Assembly: GCA_964452045.1 (NCBI GenBank)
Contig: CAYVKM010000001.1
Location: forward strand, 1-64,000
Source: CAYVKM01 sp964452045
Lineage (GTDB): Bacteria > Calditrichota > Calditrichia > RBG-13-44-9
Length of the DNA stretch: 64,000 nt
Direction of reading: 5' to 3'
Shown here: in pieces, positions 1 through 8,969 of the stretch
Numbering within the stretch: position 1 is the first letter of the stretch
Layout of the letters: each line of letters opens with the position of its first letter
Position numbers and translations under genes: made by a program
The notes under the pieces: model-generated
The model's input: the letters and a program-made list of their open reading frames with translations, nothing else
What the model was told of the DNA's origin: nothing
Databases searched by the model: none

Positions 1-1555
1 CTATCGGTGAAACCATGGCGATAATTCCGTAAATTAACCACATGTGACCGGAATGAGTTGGCAACCCGCTTTCGGGCAGTGGAAGATAGGCAGATACAAA
101 ATAACCTGAGTATAGGCCGGTTATTACTTTGGTTAAAAACCAGGGAAATTGTCCAATCCCCATGTAAGCCCCGGTTTTGCCTTCCGGAGCAATTTCCGCA
201 ATCCATTGCAGAAAGCGGGGCTGCCACATGGCTTCTCCCACAGACATGATGATAATGTATAGCACAAAAAGAATGGCATGGGGACCGGCCACCAGAATAA
301 AAGTGGGGGCGGCCATGACAAAAGTACCCAGGATCATCATCCGGTAAACATTAGCCCGGGCAGTTAAACCGGCAATAATCGGGGTAACAACAAAAATAAT
401 GATAGGATTTAAGTTAGATAAGATTTCAAAATGGTCTCCCACCCAGGTACCGGCAAACGCCCGGTCGAGGTAGTAGGGAATGGTAAGCCAGTTGTGGGCA
501 AATAAAGTTTGAACCGGAATCAGGATAAAAATAAAAGCCACAAAGCGGGTATCACGGAATGGATGATCGGGGCGTTTCCGGATAAATTCCCAAAATGACA
601 GAACAGCAAATATTGTGAGCAGGGTAAATGCCACGCTCTCCGGAAAACGTATCGCTTTAACCAGCACCAACAAAGTTAATATGAGGGAGAGAATCCCTAA
701 CGAAAGGTAAATGAAAAAAGGTTTATTATCTATCTTAGGTCCGGCAGGTTTTTCCGGTTTCTTTTCTTCATCCGGCGCCGGCGCTTCACCATTCTTCAAA
801 CGCAAATTTTTCGTTTCAATCGCCACCCGCTCTACCGCTCTTTTATCCACCTTCTTGGTGATAATAACCTGGGTTAATATGAGGGAAAGAAAAGTAATTC
901 CCACCAGCACCCAGAATACCGCGGTTAAACCATTTGGCGGGAAAACACTTTCGAAATGATGCCGGGTTAAGGATGAGATAGGCCCGAATATAAATGCACC
1001 CAGATTCATTAAAGCATAAATTACCGCATATCCCATTGCCGCAGTTTGAGGATTGGTATAGCGTTTTACCCCGGCATACGCAGCAGGCTGGTACAGGCCG
1101 TAAGCACTCACCATCAGTAGAAGTCCGAACGACATCACAAAAAAAGAAGTGGAGGTAATGCCGGTTCCTAACGGAAGGGTACCGGACAATGAAATGAATA
1201 CCCTACCAATCATCATAATACCGAAGGCCAGGGCCAGGGATTTGCGAACCCCAATTTTATCGGACACGCCGCCAAACAGTAACATGGCAAAGGTAATTCC
1301 ACCAGTAACCGCACTATATACCCAGCCAGCCTGGGGATCGGTTAAACCAATATTTTCCGAACAGTATTTACCGAGAATGGTTAAAATTCCAAAATAAACC
1401 AAGCCTTCCAGAATATATGGCAGATTGATTCCCCAGAGCGCCCGCGGTGCCTTTACAAAAGCAACCAGTGTTTCACCAAGTTCTTTAAAAGCATCAACAA
1501 TTACTTGAGAGGGTTTCTTTTTTTCCTTCTCACTTTCCTGATTTACTTGTGTCAT
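1..1555 (-). CDS. MFS transporter, partial (3' end beyond window)
   Basis: This reading frame starts at an ATG (1553-1555, minus strand) preceded by AAGG and stays open to the left edge, about 518 codons, so the C-terminus is missing. The protein has a short charged cytoplasmic N-terminus, then many hydrophobic segments with glycine-rich loops, typical of a 12-14 helix major facilitator superfamily carrier. A GVSDKIGVRKS stretch matches the MFS loop 2-3 signature (GxxxDRxGRR type). A charged proline-rich loop around residues 240-275 separates two hydrophobic halves. The segment GYAVIYALMNLGAF vaguely recalls peptide (POT) transporters, but the substrate cannot be told. It lies downstream of purA on the same strand, about 50 bp away. 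Confidence 0.8.
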   Translation of the reverse strand, partial: MTQVNQESEKEKKKPSQVIVDAFKELGETLVAFVKAPRALWGINLPYILEGLVYFGILTILGKYCSENIGLTDPQAGWVYSAVTGGITFAMLLFGGVSDKIGVRKSLALAFGIMMIGRVFISLSGTLPLGTGITSTSFFVMSFGLLLMVSAYGLYQPAAYAGVKRYTNPQTAAMGYAVIYALMNLGAFIFGPISSLTRHHFESVFPPNGLTAVFWVLVGITFLSLILTQVIITKKVDKRAVERVAIETKNLRLKNGEAPAPDEEKKPEKPAGPKIDNKPFFIYLSLGILSLILTLLVLVKAIRFPESVAFTLLTIFAVLSFWEFIRKRPDHPFRDTRFVAFIFILIPVQTLFAHNWLTIPYYLDRAFAGTWVGDHFEILSNLNPIIIFVVTPIIAGLTARANVYRMMILGTFVMAAPTFILVAGPHAILFVLYIIIMSVGEAMWQPRFLQWIAEIAPEGKTGAYMGIGQFPWFLTKVITGLYSGYFVSAYLPLPESGLPTHSGHMWLIYGIIAMVSPI

Positions 1556-1608
1556 ATAATGAACCTTTGATTATGAATTTGACTGTCGGATTTCACGTTG
1601 CCGAAATA

Positions 1609-2883
1609 TTACCGGAAAATGGTCTTCCGCCGCATCGGGCCTACTGAAACCATGGATACTGGTACACCGATTTCTTTTTCCAAAAATTTTATATAATTCC
1701 GGGCATTTTGTGGGAGACCTTCGAAATTTTCAACATCTGTGATACCAACTTCCCATCCGGGCAAGTTTTTATAAACCGGTTTACAAGAATGTAAGATTTC
1801 CAAATCCGCCGGAAACTCGGCATGCAACTTCCCCTGATATTCATATCCTGTGCACACTTTAATAGCGGGTAATTTATCCAAAACGTCCAGTTTGGTCAGG
1901 GCGATTTCGGTCAATCCATTTATTCTGGCAGCATACCGGGCAATCACTAAATCGAACCAGCCACAGCGCCGCGGACGTCCGGTGGTTGCGCCAAATTCCT
2001 TACCGACTTCACGCAGGTTTTCCCCTTCCTGGCCGATTAATTCAGTGGGAAACGGACCTTCGCCCACCCGGGTGGTATATGCCTTCATCACTCCCACTAC
2101 CCGGCTAATTTTTGTCGGCCCAATTCCCGTCCCGGTACAGGCCCCGGCACTCACCGGATTTGATGAGGTCACAAAGGGGTACGTCCCGTGATCGACATCG
2201 AGTAAAGTCCCCTGGGCACCTTCAAGTAGAATTCGTTTATCCTGGTTTACTGCTTCATTCAAGATAACACTCGTATCAGTGATATAAGGTTTTAGGTACC
2301 GGCCAAATTCAAGTGATTCAGCAATCGCTTTTTCTTCATCAAAGTCGATTTTCTTTATCCGGTTCCCAAAACGATGTTTTACTTCAGAAAATTTTTCCTT
2401 TAACCATTTTTCCAGATCCGTCTCCTTGAGGAAATCCACCATCCTAAAGCCAGTACGATTGACTTTATCCACATAGGCCGGTCCAATACCTCTGCCGGTA
2501 GTACCGATTCTTTTACTGTCGTCCCCCAGTTCATTCAACTGATCGATAATTTTATGGTAGGGAAAAATCACATGCGCCCGATCGCTGATGAATAACCGAT
2601 CTTTTACCGAGATCCCCTTTTCTTTGAGAAATGAAATTTCATCTATTAAAGCCCGGGGATCAACCACCACACCATTTCCGATGATGCAGGCTGTCTCACG
2701 GTGCAGGATGCCACTCGGGACCAGGTGCAGAATATACTGTTTGCCCTGCAGATTAATGGTGTGCCCGGCATTGGCCCCTCCCTGATACCGGGCAACATAA
2801 TCCATTTCGGCACTCAGTATATCAACAATCTTTCCTTTTCCTTCATCCCCCCACTGTGCACCAATAACCACCGTAACCGGCAT
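1609..2883 (-). CDS. purA: Adenylosuccinate synthetase
   Basis: PurA converts IMP, aspartate and GTP to adenylosuccinate in AMP synthesis. The 424-residue product fits the usual family length (about 430). The N-terminal GTP loop GDEGKGK (residues 12-18, catalytic Asp13) and the NAGHT motif with catalytic His41 are both present, as are the GTTGRGIGPAY and later TTGRPRRCGWFD segments. I chose the ATG at 2881-2883 because AAGGAGG stands 6 bases upstream and the family begins at this residue. A longer frame from 2934 would add 17 residues encoded across a terminator hairpin and is unlikely. That hairpin, just before the ribosome binding site, could regulate the gene. Confidence 0.97.
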   Translation of the reverse strand: MPVTVVIGAQWGDEGKGKIVDILSAEMDYVARYQGGANAGHTINLQGKQYILHLVPSGILHRETACIIGNGVVVDPRALIDEISFLKEKGISVKDRLFISDRAHVIFPYHKIIDQLNELGDDSKRIGTTGRGIGPAYVDKVNRTGFRMVDFLKETDLEKWLKEKFSEVKHRFGNRIKKIDFDEEKAIAESLEFGRYLKPYITDTSVILNEAVNQDKRILLEGAQGTLLDVDHGTYPFVTSSNPVSAGACTGTGIGPTKISRVVGVMKAYTTRVGEGPFPTELIGQEGENLREVGKEFGATTGRPRRCGWFDLVIARYAARINGLTEIALTKLDVLDKLPAIKVCTGYEYQGKLHAEFPADLEILHSCKPVYKNLPGWEVGITDVENFEGLPQNARNYIKFLEKEIGVPVSMVSVGPMRRKTIFR

Positions 2884-2896
2884 TACTTTCCTCCTT

Positions 2897-2927
2897 AAAT
2901 AAAAAACTCCGGCAAAATTACCGGAGC
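2897..2927 (-). terminator. Intrinsic-terminator-like hairpin in the purA leader
   Basis: On the minus strand, CTCCGG and CCGGAG form a perfect 6-bp stem around an 8-nt loop (TAATTTTG), followed directly by TTTTTTATTT. It lies between the stop codon of the STAS gene (2961) and the purA Shine-Dalgarno, about 14 bases before the purA start. It could end the secD-secF-STAS transcript or act as a conditional attenuator of purA, since little room remains for a separate purA promoter. Confidence 0.6.
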
Positions 2928-2960
2928 TTAACATTTTTTTCTGATAAATCCATACACTTT

Positions 2961-3296
2961 TTAGAAACTATTTACCGCGGACTCTTCTGTCTCATAGGAT
3001 TCAAAGATGGTATTTAATTTGGTCATAACCAAAAGGTTTTCAATCTTCGGACTGACATGGGCAAGTTTGAGCTCACCGCCATTCCTCTTAAAAGTTGTCA
3101 GAGCTTTGATCAATATTCCCAGTCCGCTACTGTTGACCCGCTCCACCTGTTCAAGATTCAGGACGACTTTCAACGATTTTTCGTCCAGCAAACGATTTAT
3201 TTTTTCATTAAGAGAAACTGCTTCCGGCCCACCCATTAAACTGCCATCCAGATTCAGAACAGTAACATCGTTTTCTTTTTTTTCGGAAATTTGCAT
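2961..3296 (-). CDS. STAS-domain protein (anti-sigma factor antagonist type)
   Basis: This 111-residue protein is a single STAS domain of the SpoIIAA/RsbV type. It shows the conserved VNSSGLGILI segment that carries the phosphorylatable serine, with Asn in place of the usual Asp just before it. Such proteins bind an anti-sigma factor kinase when unphosphorylated and so release a sigma factor, or act within other partner-switch circuits. No anti-sigma kinase or PP2C phosphatase gene is adjacent. It follows secF by 41 bp on the same strand and may be co-transcribed. A second paralogue lies at 12657-13004. Confidence 0.88.
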   Translation of the reverse strand: MQISEKKENDVTVLNLDGSLMGGPEAVSLNEKINRLLDEKSLKVVLNLEQVERVNSSGLGILIKALTTFKRNGGELKLAHVSPKIENLLVMTKLNTIFESYETEESAVNSF

Positions 3297-3337
3297 TTTT
3301 ATTTTTCCCGTTAAATGAGACTTTTTTTAATTTAGCT

Positions 3338-4279
3338 CTATCGAGCTACCCCCTTTAACTTGGAGACTTTCCTTTTTTCAAATTCTACCAGGATAGGAGA
3401 AGCCACAAAGATTGAGGAGTATGTACCCACCCCAATACCACAAATAAGAGCAAAGGCAAAATTCTTTATCACCTCACCGCCAAAGAAAAACAGAATCACT
3501 ACCACCAGCATAGTGGTTCCGGAGGTAATAATGGTACGACTCAGGGTTTCGTTAATACTTCGGTTCACCACATCGCCATAATCGAAGGCCTGGCGTTTAA
3601 GAGATTTCAGATTTTCACGGATCCGGTCAAAAACCACAATAGTATCATTCAGTGAGTAACCGACGATGGTTAACAAGGCTGCAACAATGGCAATGGAGAT
3701 TTCAATATTCAGCAAAGAGAAAATGCCTACGGTGATGGTCACATCATGGACCAGGGCAATAACCGCACCCACTCCAAAGCGAAATTCAAACCGCCACATA
3801 ATATAAATTAAAATAAAAACAATCGCCCACAGAATTGCCAGAATAGCTGCTCCCACCAGTTCTTTACCAACTTTTGGTCCAACTGTTTCCTTACGCATTT
3901 CTATGACATTATAATTGGGAAATTTCTCCGACAACTTGCCGACGATATCGTGAAATAGCTGATCGGTATTCTGGGTGACATCTGCCCGGGCAGAAATTTC
4001 CTGAGTTGATCCGTAGTGCTTAATTTCTGCGGTACCCAAGCCAAAATCATTAAACACATCCCGGACTTTACTGATCTCAATGTTAATTGGTTTTTGGGGA
4101 TTTTCTTTATCTTCAAACCGGATTTCCATAAATGTACCGCCGCGAAAATCGACGCTATAGCGCGGACCACCATGCAAAATCAACGAAATGATTGAAATTA
4201 AAATGAGTGATCCTGAAACCAGATAGGCAATCTTGCGAACTTGCATAAATTTGTAATGTGTGTCCCTGAAAAATCGCAT
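3338..4279 (-). CDS. secF: Protein translocase subunit SecF
   Basis: SecF works with SecD to pull secreted proteins across the inner membrane using the proton-motive force. The 313-residue product has an N-terminal transmembrane segment (about residues 17-36), the VDFRGG motif (43-48), a periplasmic domain, and five further membrane spans in the C-terminal half including the GYSLNDTIVVFDRIREN signature. Length and domain order are standard. The ATG at 4279 has GGAG about 11 bases upstream. The gene lies 36 bp downstream of secD, the normal order. Confidence 0.97.
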   Translation of the reverse strand: MRFFRDTHYKFMQVRKIAYLVSGSLILISIISLILHGGPRYSVDFRGGTFMEIRFEDKENPQKPINIEISKVRDVFNDFGLGTAEIKHYGSTQEISARADVTQNTDQLFHDIVGKLSEKFPNYNVIEMRKETVGPKVGKELVGAAILAILWAIVFILIYIMWRFEFRFGVGAVIALVHDVTITVGIFSLLNIEISIAIVAALLTIVGYSLNDTIVVFDRIRENLKSLKRQAFDYGDVVNRSINETLSRTIITSGTTMLVVVILFFFGGEVIKNFAFALICGIGVGTYSSIFVASPILVEFEKRKVSKLKGVAR

Positions 4280-4315
4280 GTTAAATGTATCTCCTTCTCT
4301 TCACAGCATTTAATT

Positions 4316-6199
4316 TTAAATGCTCAATTTTTTAATCATTTTTCTTTCCAGCAGAACTTCAAATATGGTGCGGGTAACATAAATAGCGGTAAACATACTG
4401 GCGACAATACCAATCATTAGGGTTAAAGCAAAACCTTTAATCGGTCCCGAACCGAAATTGTACAGTACTACTCCGGCGATCAGTGTGGTCACGTTGGCAT
4501 CCAGAATCGTAATTACCGCCCGACCGTATCCGGTTTCAATAGAAGACCAGACCGTTTTACCCTTATCCAGCTCTTCCCGGATCCTCTCGAAAATCAGTAC
4601 ATTGGCATCTACCGCCATACCAATCGTCAGGATAATTCCGGCAATACCAGGTAAAGTGAGTGTTGCATGGAAATAAGACATAACTCCCAGCAGAATAATG
4701 ATATTAAAAATGAGGGCGATATCCGCTACGAATCCGGAAAACCTGTAATAAAAAATCATAAAAATTGCTACTAAAATTAGCCCAATAATTGCAGAACTGG
4801 TACCTTTATTGATCGAATCCCTTCCCAGGGATGGTCCGACAGTTCGCTCTTCCAGAAGCTTAACCGGAGCCGGTAGGGCACCGGCTTTCAGAACCACAGC
4901 CAGGTCCTGTGCTTCCTGCATGGTTTCCAGGCCGGTAATTCGTGCCCGGCCATCACGGATTTTCGCCTGAATAGTGGGAGCGGAATGAACAACGTTATCC
5001 AAAACAATGGCCAACCGTTTATTCAAATTCGCCCCGGTAATCCTGGAGAAAATTCGGGCGCCATCGCTATTAAAGGTAAGTGAAACCTCAAACTTTCCAA
5101 TCGTTCCAGCCTCGTATCCGCTGCTGGGCTGGGCAAAGGCATCAGTAATGGTTTCACCGGTCATCTCCGGTTGCTTATCAACCAGGTAGATTCCATAGTA
5201 CTCACCGGTAGGATCGAGTTTACCCCAGAGGAATTCAGCATCGCCAGCTTCGGTCTGAATTATTTTTTGGATCTCAGGATCCTGCAATATCAGCTTTAGC
5301 CTGGCTTCATTTTCTTTGGGAACCAGCAATCTTTGCGGATCCCCTGGGTAGCTAAAAAACAGATTTTCTTTAAATAACTTTTCCCGTGCTATACTCAATG
5401 AATCCTTTTGAGAGGTATCAGCAGGTGCCTGCTCCGTCTCACCAAAGAGTTCTTCCGGGGTGACAATTGAGGTATCTTTCGGCTCCTTGGTTACATCAGT
5501 TGAATCCTCGAAACCGATCTTGCCCTGAATAAACTCATTTATTTTCGCGGCCACATTGCGGGTAATTTCCGCATCCTTTAGCAATCGGAATTCAAGTAAG
5601 GCCGTTTTACCCAAAATCCCACGAACACGCTGGGGATCGGTAACCCCGGCAAGTTCAATGATAATTCGTTTGGTGCCCTCTTTTTGAATGGTGGGTTCCG
5701 ATACACCGAACTGGTCCACCCGGTTTCTTAAAATTTCCAAAGAGCGATTAACCGCCTCAGTAGATTGCTTCCTGAGGTAATCCAATATTTCCCCCTGGTC
5801 ACGCAACGATTTTGTTCCATAGTACCGGGCCAGGTCAGTTCCTTTTTCCTGCAGCTTTTGGGCAAAGACCGTTAGAAAATCCCTGTCCTCATTGGCAGAA
5901 ATGGTTCTGGCTTCTTCCCAGGCTTCCTCAAATCTTTGATCTTTATTTTTAGCCAGGGCTTTTGCGAGTTCCTCTACATCCACTTCCATTGCCACGTGCA
6001 TACCGCCCTGCAGGTCCAGACCCAACTTAATGGAATTATCCAGTAACCTTTCATACTCCTTGGGATTTTCTATTTTTAGATCTTCTTTTCCCGTTTTGCT
6101 TAAAAGGTAATTGAACTTTATGGTAGGATATAACAGATACATGAAGAGCACTAAGAAAAACAGGACAATGATAGCTTTAATTGTTAATTTTCGACGCAT
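4316..6199 (-). CDS. secD: Protein translocase subunit SecD
   Basis: SecD is the larger partner of SecF. The 627-residue product has an N-terminal helix (about 8-27), the LGLDLQGGMH motif (P1 domain start), a long periplasmic region with an acidic and threonine-rich insertion around residues 240-270, and five C-terminal spans with the GMAVDANVLIFERIREEL signature. The start has GGAGG about 12 bases upstream. yajC, often found upstream, is not present; instead trmB lies upstream beyond a 200-bp gap. Confidence 0.97.
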   Translation of the reverse strand: MRRKLTIKAIIVLFFLVLFMYLLYPTIKFNYLLSKTGKEDLKIENPKEYERLLDNSIKLGLDLQGGMHVAMEVDVEELAKALAKNKDQRFEEAWEEARTISANEDRDFLTVFAQKLQEKGTDLARYYGTKSLRDQGEILDYLRKQSTEAVNRSLEILRNRVDQFGVSEPTIQKEGTKRIIIELAGVTDPQRVRGILGKTALLEFRLLKDAEITRNVAAKINEFIQGKIGFEDSTDVTKEPKDTSIVTPEELFGETEQAPADTSQKDSLSIAREKLFKENLFFSYPGDPQRLLVPKENEARLKLILQDPEIQKIIQTEAGDAEFLWGKLDPTGEYYGIYLVDKQPEMTGETITDAFAQPSSGYEAGTIGKFEVSLTFNSDGARIFSRITGANLNKRLAIVLDNVVHSAPTIQAKIRDGRARITGLETMQEAQDLAVVLKAGALPAPVKLLEERTVGPSLGRDSINKGTSSAIIGLILVAIFMIFYYRFSGFVADIALIFNIIILLGVMSYFHATLTLPGIAGIILTIGMAVDANVLIFERIREELDKGKTVWSSIETGYGRAVITILDANVTTLIAGVVLYNFGSGPIKGFALTLMIGIVASMFTAIYVTRTIFEVLLERKMIKKLSI

Positions 6200-6401
6200 C
6201 CGAAAAATTGACCTCCGTTCTTAAAAGGAAAAATTTGATAGTTATATCACTTGCTAAACAAGCAAGCGAAAAATATACTGGAATGACCATATAAAGTCAA
6301 TTGAAAAATAATTTGAAGAATATGCGATAAATCCTGATTTTTTATAGTTTAGAGAGGTCAAAAAAACATTGTATTTTTAAAATTGTTTCCAACCATCTCA
6401 T

Positions 6402-7343
6402 TTAAGTTTTTAGTCGTTGACCTATCTCCGTGACTGCTGCTTTAACCGCCGGTGTGCGGTAGGGCTGATATCCCGGATCAATCTTTACAATGAATCCCTG
6501 CTCATAGGTCGCCACCAGAATAAAGAAGTTTTGGGTATAGTCATCATCAGCGGTTACCATTCGCAACAGGAAAGCTTCGCCGCTGAGATCTCGAAATACA
6601 TCTATAATCTTATAGACTATCCCAGCCTTTTTTTCAACCAGACCTTTAAGGCGATTGATTTTCTCAGGCTTAATCGGCTCTTTGATGATTACATGAGGCA
6701 TTTTTCTCTCCATAATTCTGGAAATGGGAATACTTTTCTTTTTAACTGCCCGAACACAGAAGTTTTTTCGCTGCAGGGCTTTCCATTTCCGTTCATATTT
6801 GGTTGATACTTCCCGAATAAATTCACTCTCCACCTGCGAAGTTTCAAATGAGTTTTCTTCCCTAAAATAGTACAAGACATCGTTGGCATACCATCCCTGA
6901 TCTGTAACCAGCTCGAAAACACCATCCATCTCCAGCACAGATGACATCACCCGAATGAAGCCGGGTAGAATTAGCCGGCGCTGGCGATGTTTATCCTTGG
7001 GCCAGGGATCCGGAAAGTTCACCATAATGTAATGCAGACTCTGATCCGGGAATAGTTCACAAACGGCAAAACGGGCATCGTCCCGGATAATCCGGACATT
7101 GTTCAGTTTTTCCCTGTAAATTCTGATTTGCATCCGTTCCGCCGAGGCCAGGGAAAGTTCAATTCCAACAAAATTCCAGGATGGTCGGGATTTAGCCCAT
7201 GCCACCAGAAACTCACCATTGCCGCAACCAATTTCCAGAGCAAGTGGAGCAGATCTCCCGAAAATGGCAGGCCATTCTATCGGGTAATGATCAAATTCCC
7301 TGGGATTTATTTCATATTGTAAAACTCGGGCATTATCAGTCAT
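6402..7343 (-). CDS. trmB: tRNA (guanine-N7-)-methyltransferase with C-terminal extension
   Basis: TrmB uses S-adenosylmethionine to methylate N7 of G46 in tRNA. The SAM-binding GCGNGEF motif is at residues 39-45 and the family hallmark NFPDPWPK at 109-116, followed by HRQRR. The catalytic domain ends near residue 210. About 100 more residues follow (from about KKSIPISRIM) with no domain that I recognise, making the protein longer than typical TrmB (210-240). The extension has mixed beta-rich character and could be an RNA-binding or protein-interaction module. No clear Shine-Dalgarno precedes the ATG. The upstream neighbour is divergent. Confidence 0.93.
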   Translation of the reverse strand: MTDNARVLQYEINPREFDHYPIEWPAIFGRSAPLALEIGCGNGEFLVAWAKSRPSWNFVGIELSLASAERMQIRIYREKLNNVRIIRDDARFAVCELFPDQSLHYIMVNFPDPWPKDKHRQRRLILPGFIRVMSSVLEMDGVFELVTDQGWYANDVLYYFREENSFETSQVESEFIREVSTKYERKWKALQRKNFCVRAVKKKSIPISRIMERKMPHVIIKEPIKPEKINRLKGLVEKKAGIVYKIIDVFRDLSGEAFLLRMVTADDDYTQNFFILVATYEQGFIVKIDPGYQPYRTPAVKAAVTEIGQRLKT

Positions 7344-7531
7344 ATTGCAAAATAATGTTCCCGTATTGCGGATACAATCCTGATTATTAAATAGCCAAAA
7401 TGTTCGGTTCAGGGCTATTTACCGGATCTCTCATACTGATAATCGTTTTTTGTTTAGAAATTTCCATAAATTTCTTACATTTGGAAAAAATAGTAAGCTG
7501 TATTAGTCATATTTAGTTTGGGAGAATTAGC

Positions 7532-8188
7532 GTGGCGGCAAATATTATTACTTTGGGCCGGATTATCCTGGTTTTTCTGGTCATTCTTTTGTTTCAGGCC
7601 GGATTTTATCTCCGTTTACTTGCAGTATTACTTACTATCCTGGTAATATATCTGGATTCGCTGGATGGTTATGTGGCGCGGAAGCTGGGCGTTGCCTCGG
7701 ACTTCGGGGCGTTATTCGATATTACCGGGGACCGGATCGTGGAACATATTTATCTTATATTCTATACGGCAATGGGTGTGCTTAATTTCTGGGTCCCGCT
7801 CATTTTTGTTACCCGGAGTTTTTTGGTGGACACCCTGCGTAGCGTGGCCTATTCCCGGGAAGGAAAAACACCGTTTGGTGATAAAACCATGATGAAATCC
7901 TCCCTGACCCAATTTCTCACCGCCTCAAGATTCAGCAGAGCTATATACGGTGTTTCCAAAGTGGTCGCTTTTGTGCTGCTGGGATTGATACTGGCTCTTA
8001 AACGGGGATTCCGGGATGGCTTGCAACCTGTCCCATTAAGCTGGTTCAGAACCGGCGTTTATCTCACTACAATTATTGTGTGGGTTATGGTCGCATTTAA
8101 CCTGATCCGTGGCATACCGGTTTTAGTTGACGGCAGATTTTACCTGTTCGATAAATACTTACCCCGTTCTTTAAAAGGAGACGCTTAA
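7532..8188 (+). CDS. CDP-alcohol phosphatidyltransferase family protein (PgsA-like)
   Basis: This 218-residue integral membrane enzyme carries the complete CDP-alcohol phosphatidyltransferase signature: D42-x2-D45-G46-x2-A49-R50-x8-G59-x3-D63-x3-D67, whose four aspartates bind the metal ions. It has about six hydrophobic segments. Family members transfer a phosphatidyl group from CDP-diacylglycerol to an alcohol; with the phosphatase-like gene 3 bp downstream, phosphatidylglycerophosphate synthase is a fair guess, though the exact acceptor cannot be read from sequence. The start is GTG at 7532 with GGGAGA 6 bases upstream. Confidence 0.88.
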   Translation: MAANIITLGRIILVFLVILLFQAGFYLRLLAVLLTILVIYLDSLDGYVARKLGVASDFGALFDITGDRIVEHIYLIFYTAMGVLNFWVPLIFVTRSFLVDTLRSVAYSREGKTPFGDKTMMKSSLTQFLTASRFSRAIYGVSKVVAFVLLGLILALKRGFRDGLQPVPLSWFRTGVYLTTIIVWVMVAFNLIRGIPVLVDGRFYLFDKYLPRSLKGDA

Positions 8189-8191
8189 TCC

Positions 8192-8863
8192 ATGGCAAAA
8201 TGGGCTGTCTTCGATGTGGATGGCACATTGTATCCGCCAACATCGATGGAAAAAAAATATATTCTTTATCTGCTCTCCCATGGTTATCTGCCCTTTAGAA
8301 ATATTTTCTATTATGCTTTATATGCATGTTATTATCTTATCACCAGAGATTGGGTAGAGGCATTTAAAAACAATAAATATTATCTCAAAGAGCTTCCATT
8401 TAAACCGGTAAAGGAGAATGGCGTTCGTTTTGTCCGAGAGCAGGTCTGGCCGGATATTTCAAAATTGGGAGTGCAGACCATTGAAAAATACCGACGCCTG
8501 GATTATAAAATCCTGATTATGAGCGGATCCCCGGATTTTCTTACCGAAGTTCTTACAGCCAAACTTAAACCCGATTTCGTAATAACCTCTAAAATGCAAT
8601 CTGCTCATGGACTATTTACCGGTCGACTTAACGGGCTTCACCCTTATGGTCACCGCAAAACCCAGCTGTTGCAAAAGGCTGCCCCGGATATCGGGCTCGA
8701 TTTTAAGCAATCAATCGTTTTTGCCAACCATCATTCGGATCTTGATCACATGAAATTATTTGGAACCGCCATTGCTGTAAATCCCCGGCCAAAACTGAAG
8801 GAATATGCGCTGAAAAACAAATGGCCGGTTGAATATTGGTATAGTTCCAAAAGTAATATTTGA
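8192..8863 (+). CDS. HAD-superfamily subfamily IB phosphatase (PgpC/SerB-like)
   Basis: The 223-residue protein begins with the HAD nucleophile motif FDVDGTLY (Asp8, Asp10), has motif II in IMSGSPDF, and ends with the acidic motif in ANHHSDLDHM, the arrangement of HAD subfamily IB. A hydrophobic aromatic stretch around residues 30-55 could attach it to the membrane. It starts 3 bp after the CDP-alcohol phosphatidyltransferase gene and so is probably co-translated. E. coli PgpC, a phosphatidylglycerophosphate phosphatase, is a HAD-IB enzyme, so the pair could catalyse successive steps of phosphatidylglycerol synthesis. That role is inferred from position. Confidence 0.82.
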   Translation: MAKWAVFDVDGTLYPPTSMEKKYILYLLSHGYLPFRNIFYYALYACYYLITRDWVEAFKNNKYYLKELPFKPVKENGVRFVREQVWPDISKLGVQTIEKYRRLDYKILIMSGSPDFLTEVLTAKLKPDFVITSKMQSAHGLFTGRLNGLHPYGHRKTQLLQKAAPDIGLDFKQSIVFANHHSDLDHMKLFGTAIAVNPRPKLKEYALKNKWPVEYWYSSKSNI

Positions 8864-8969
8864 AAAAAATTATTGTGAACACCATAAACTATATTCAAAT
8901 AATCTCGATAATGACAGAAAGGAAGATTAATTCATCTTAGGGCAGAGACTTTTTAAAATTTAAATTTGA

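Noticed and set aside
6250..6266. CTTGCT-AAACA-AGCAAG hairpin upstream of secD
   Set aside because: The 6-bp stem has no T run on either strand and is not paired with another signal; a chance palindrome is likely.
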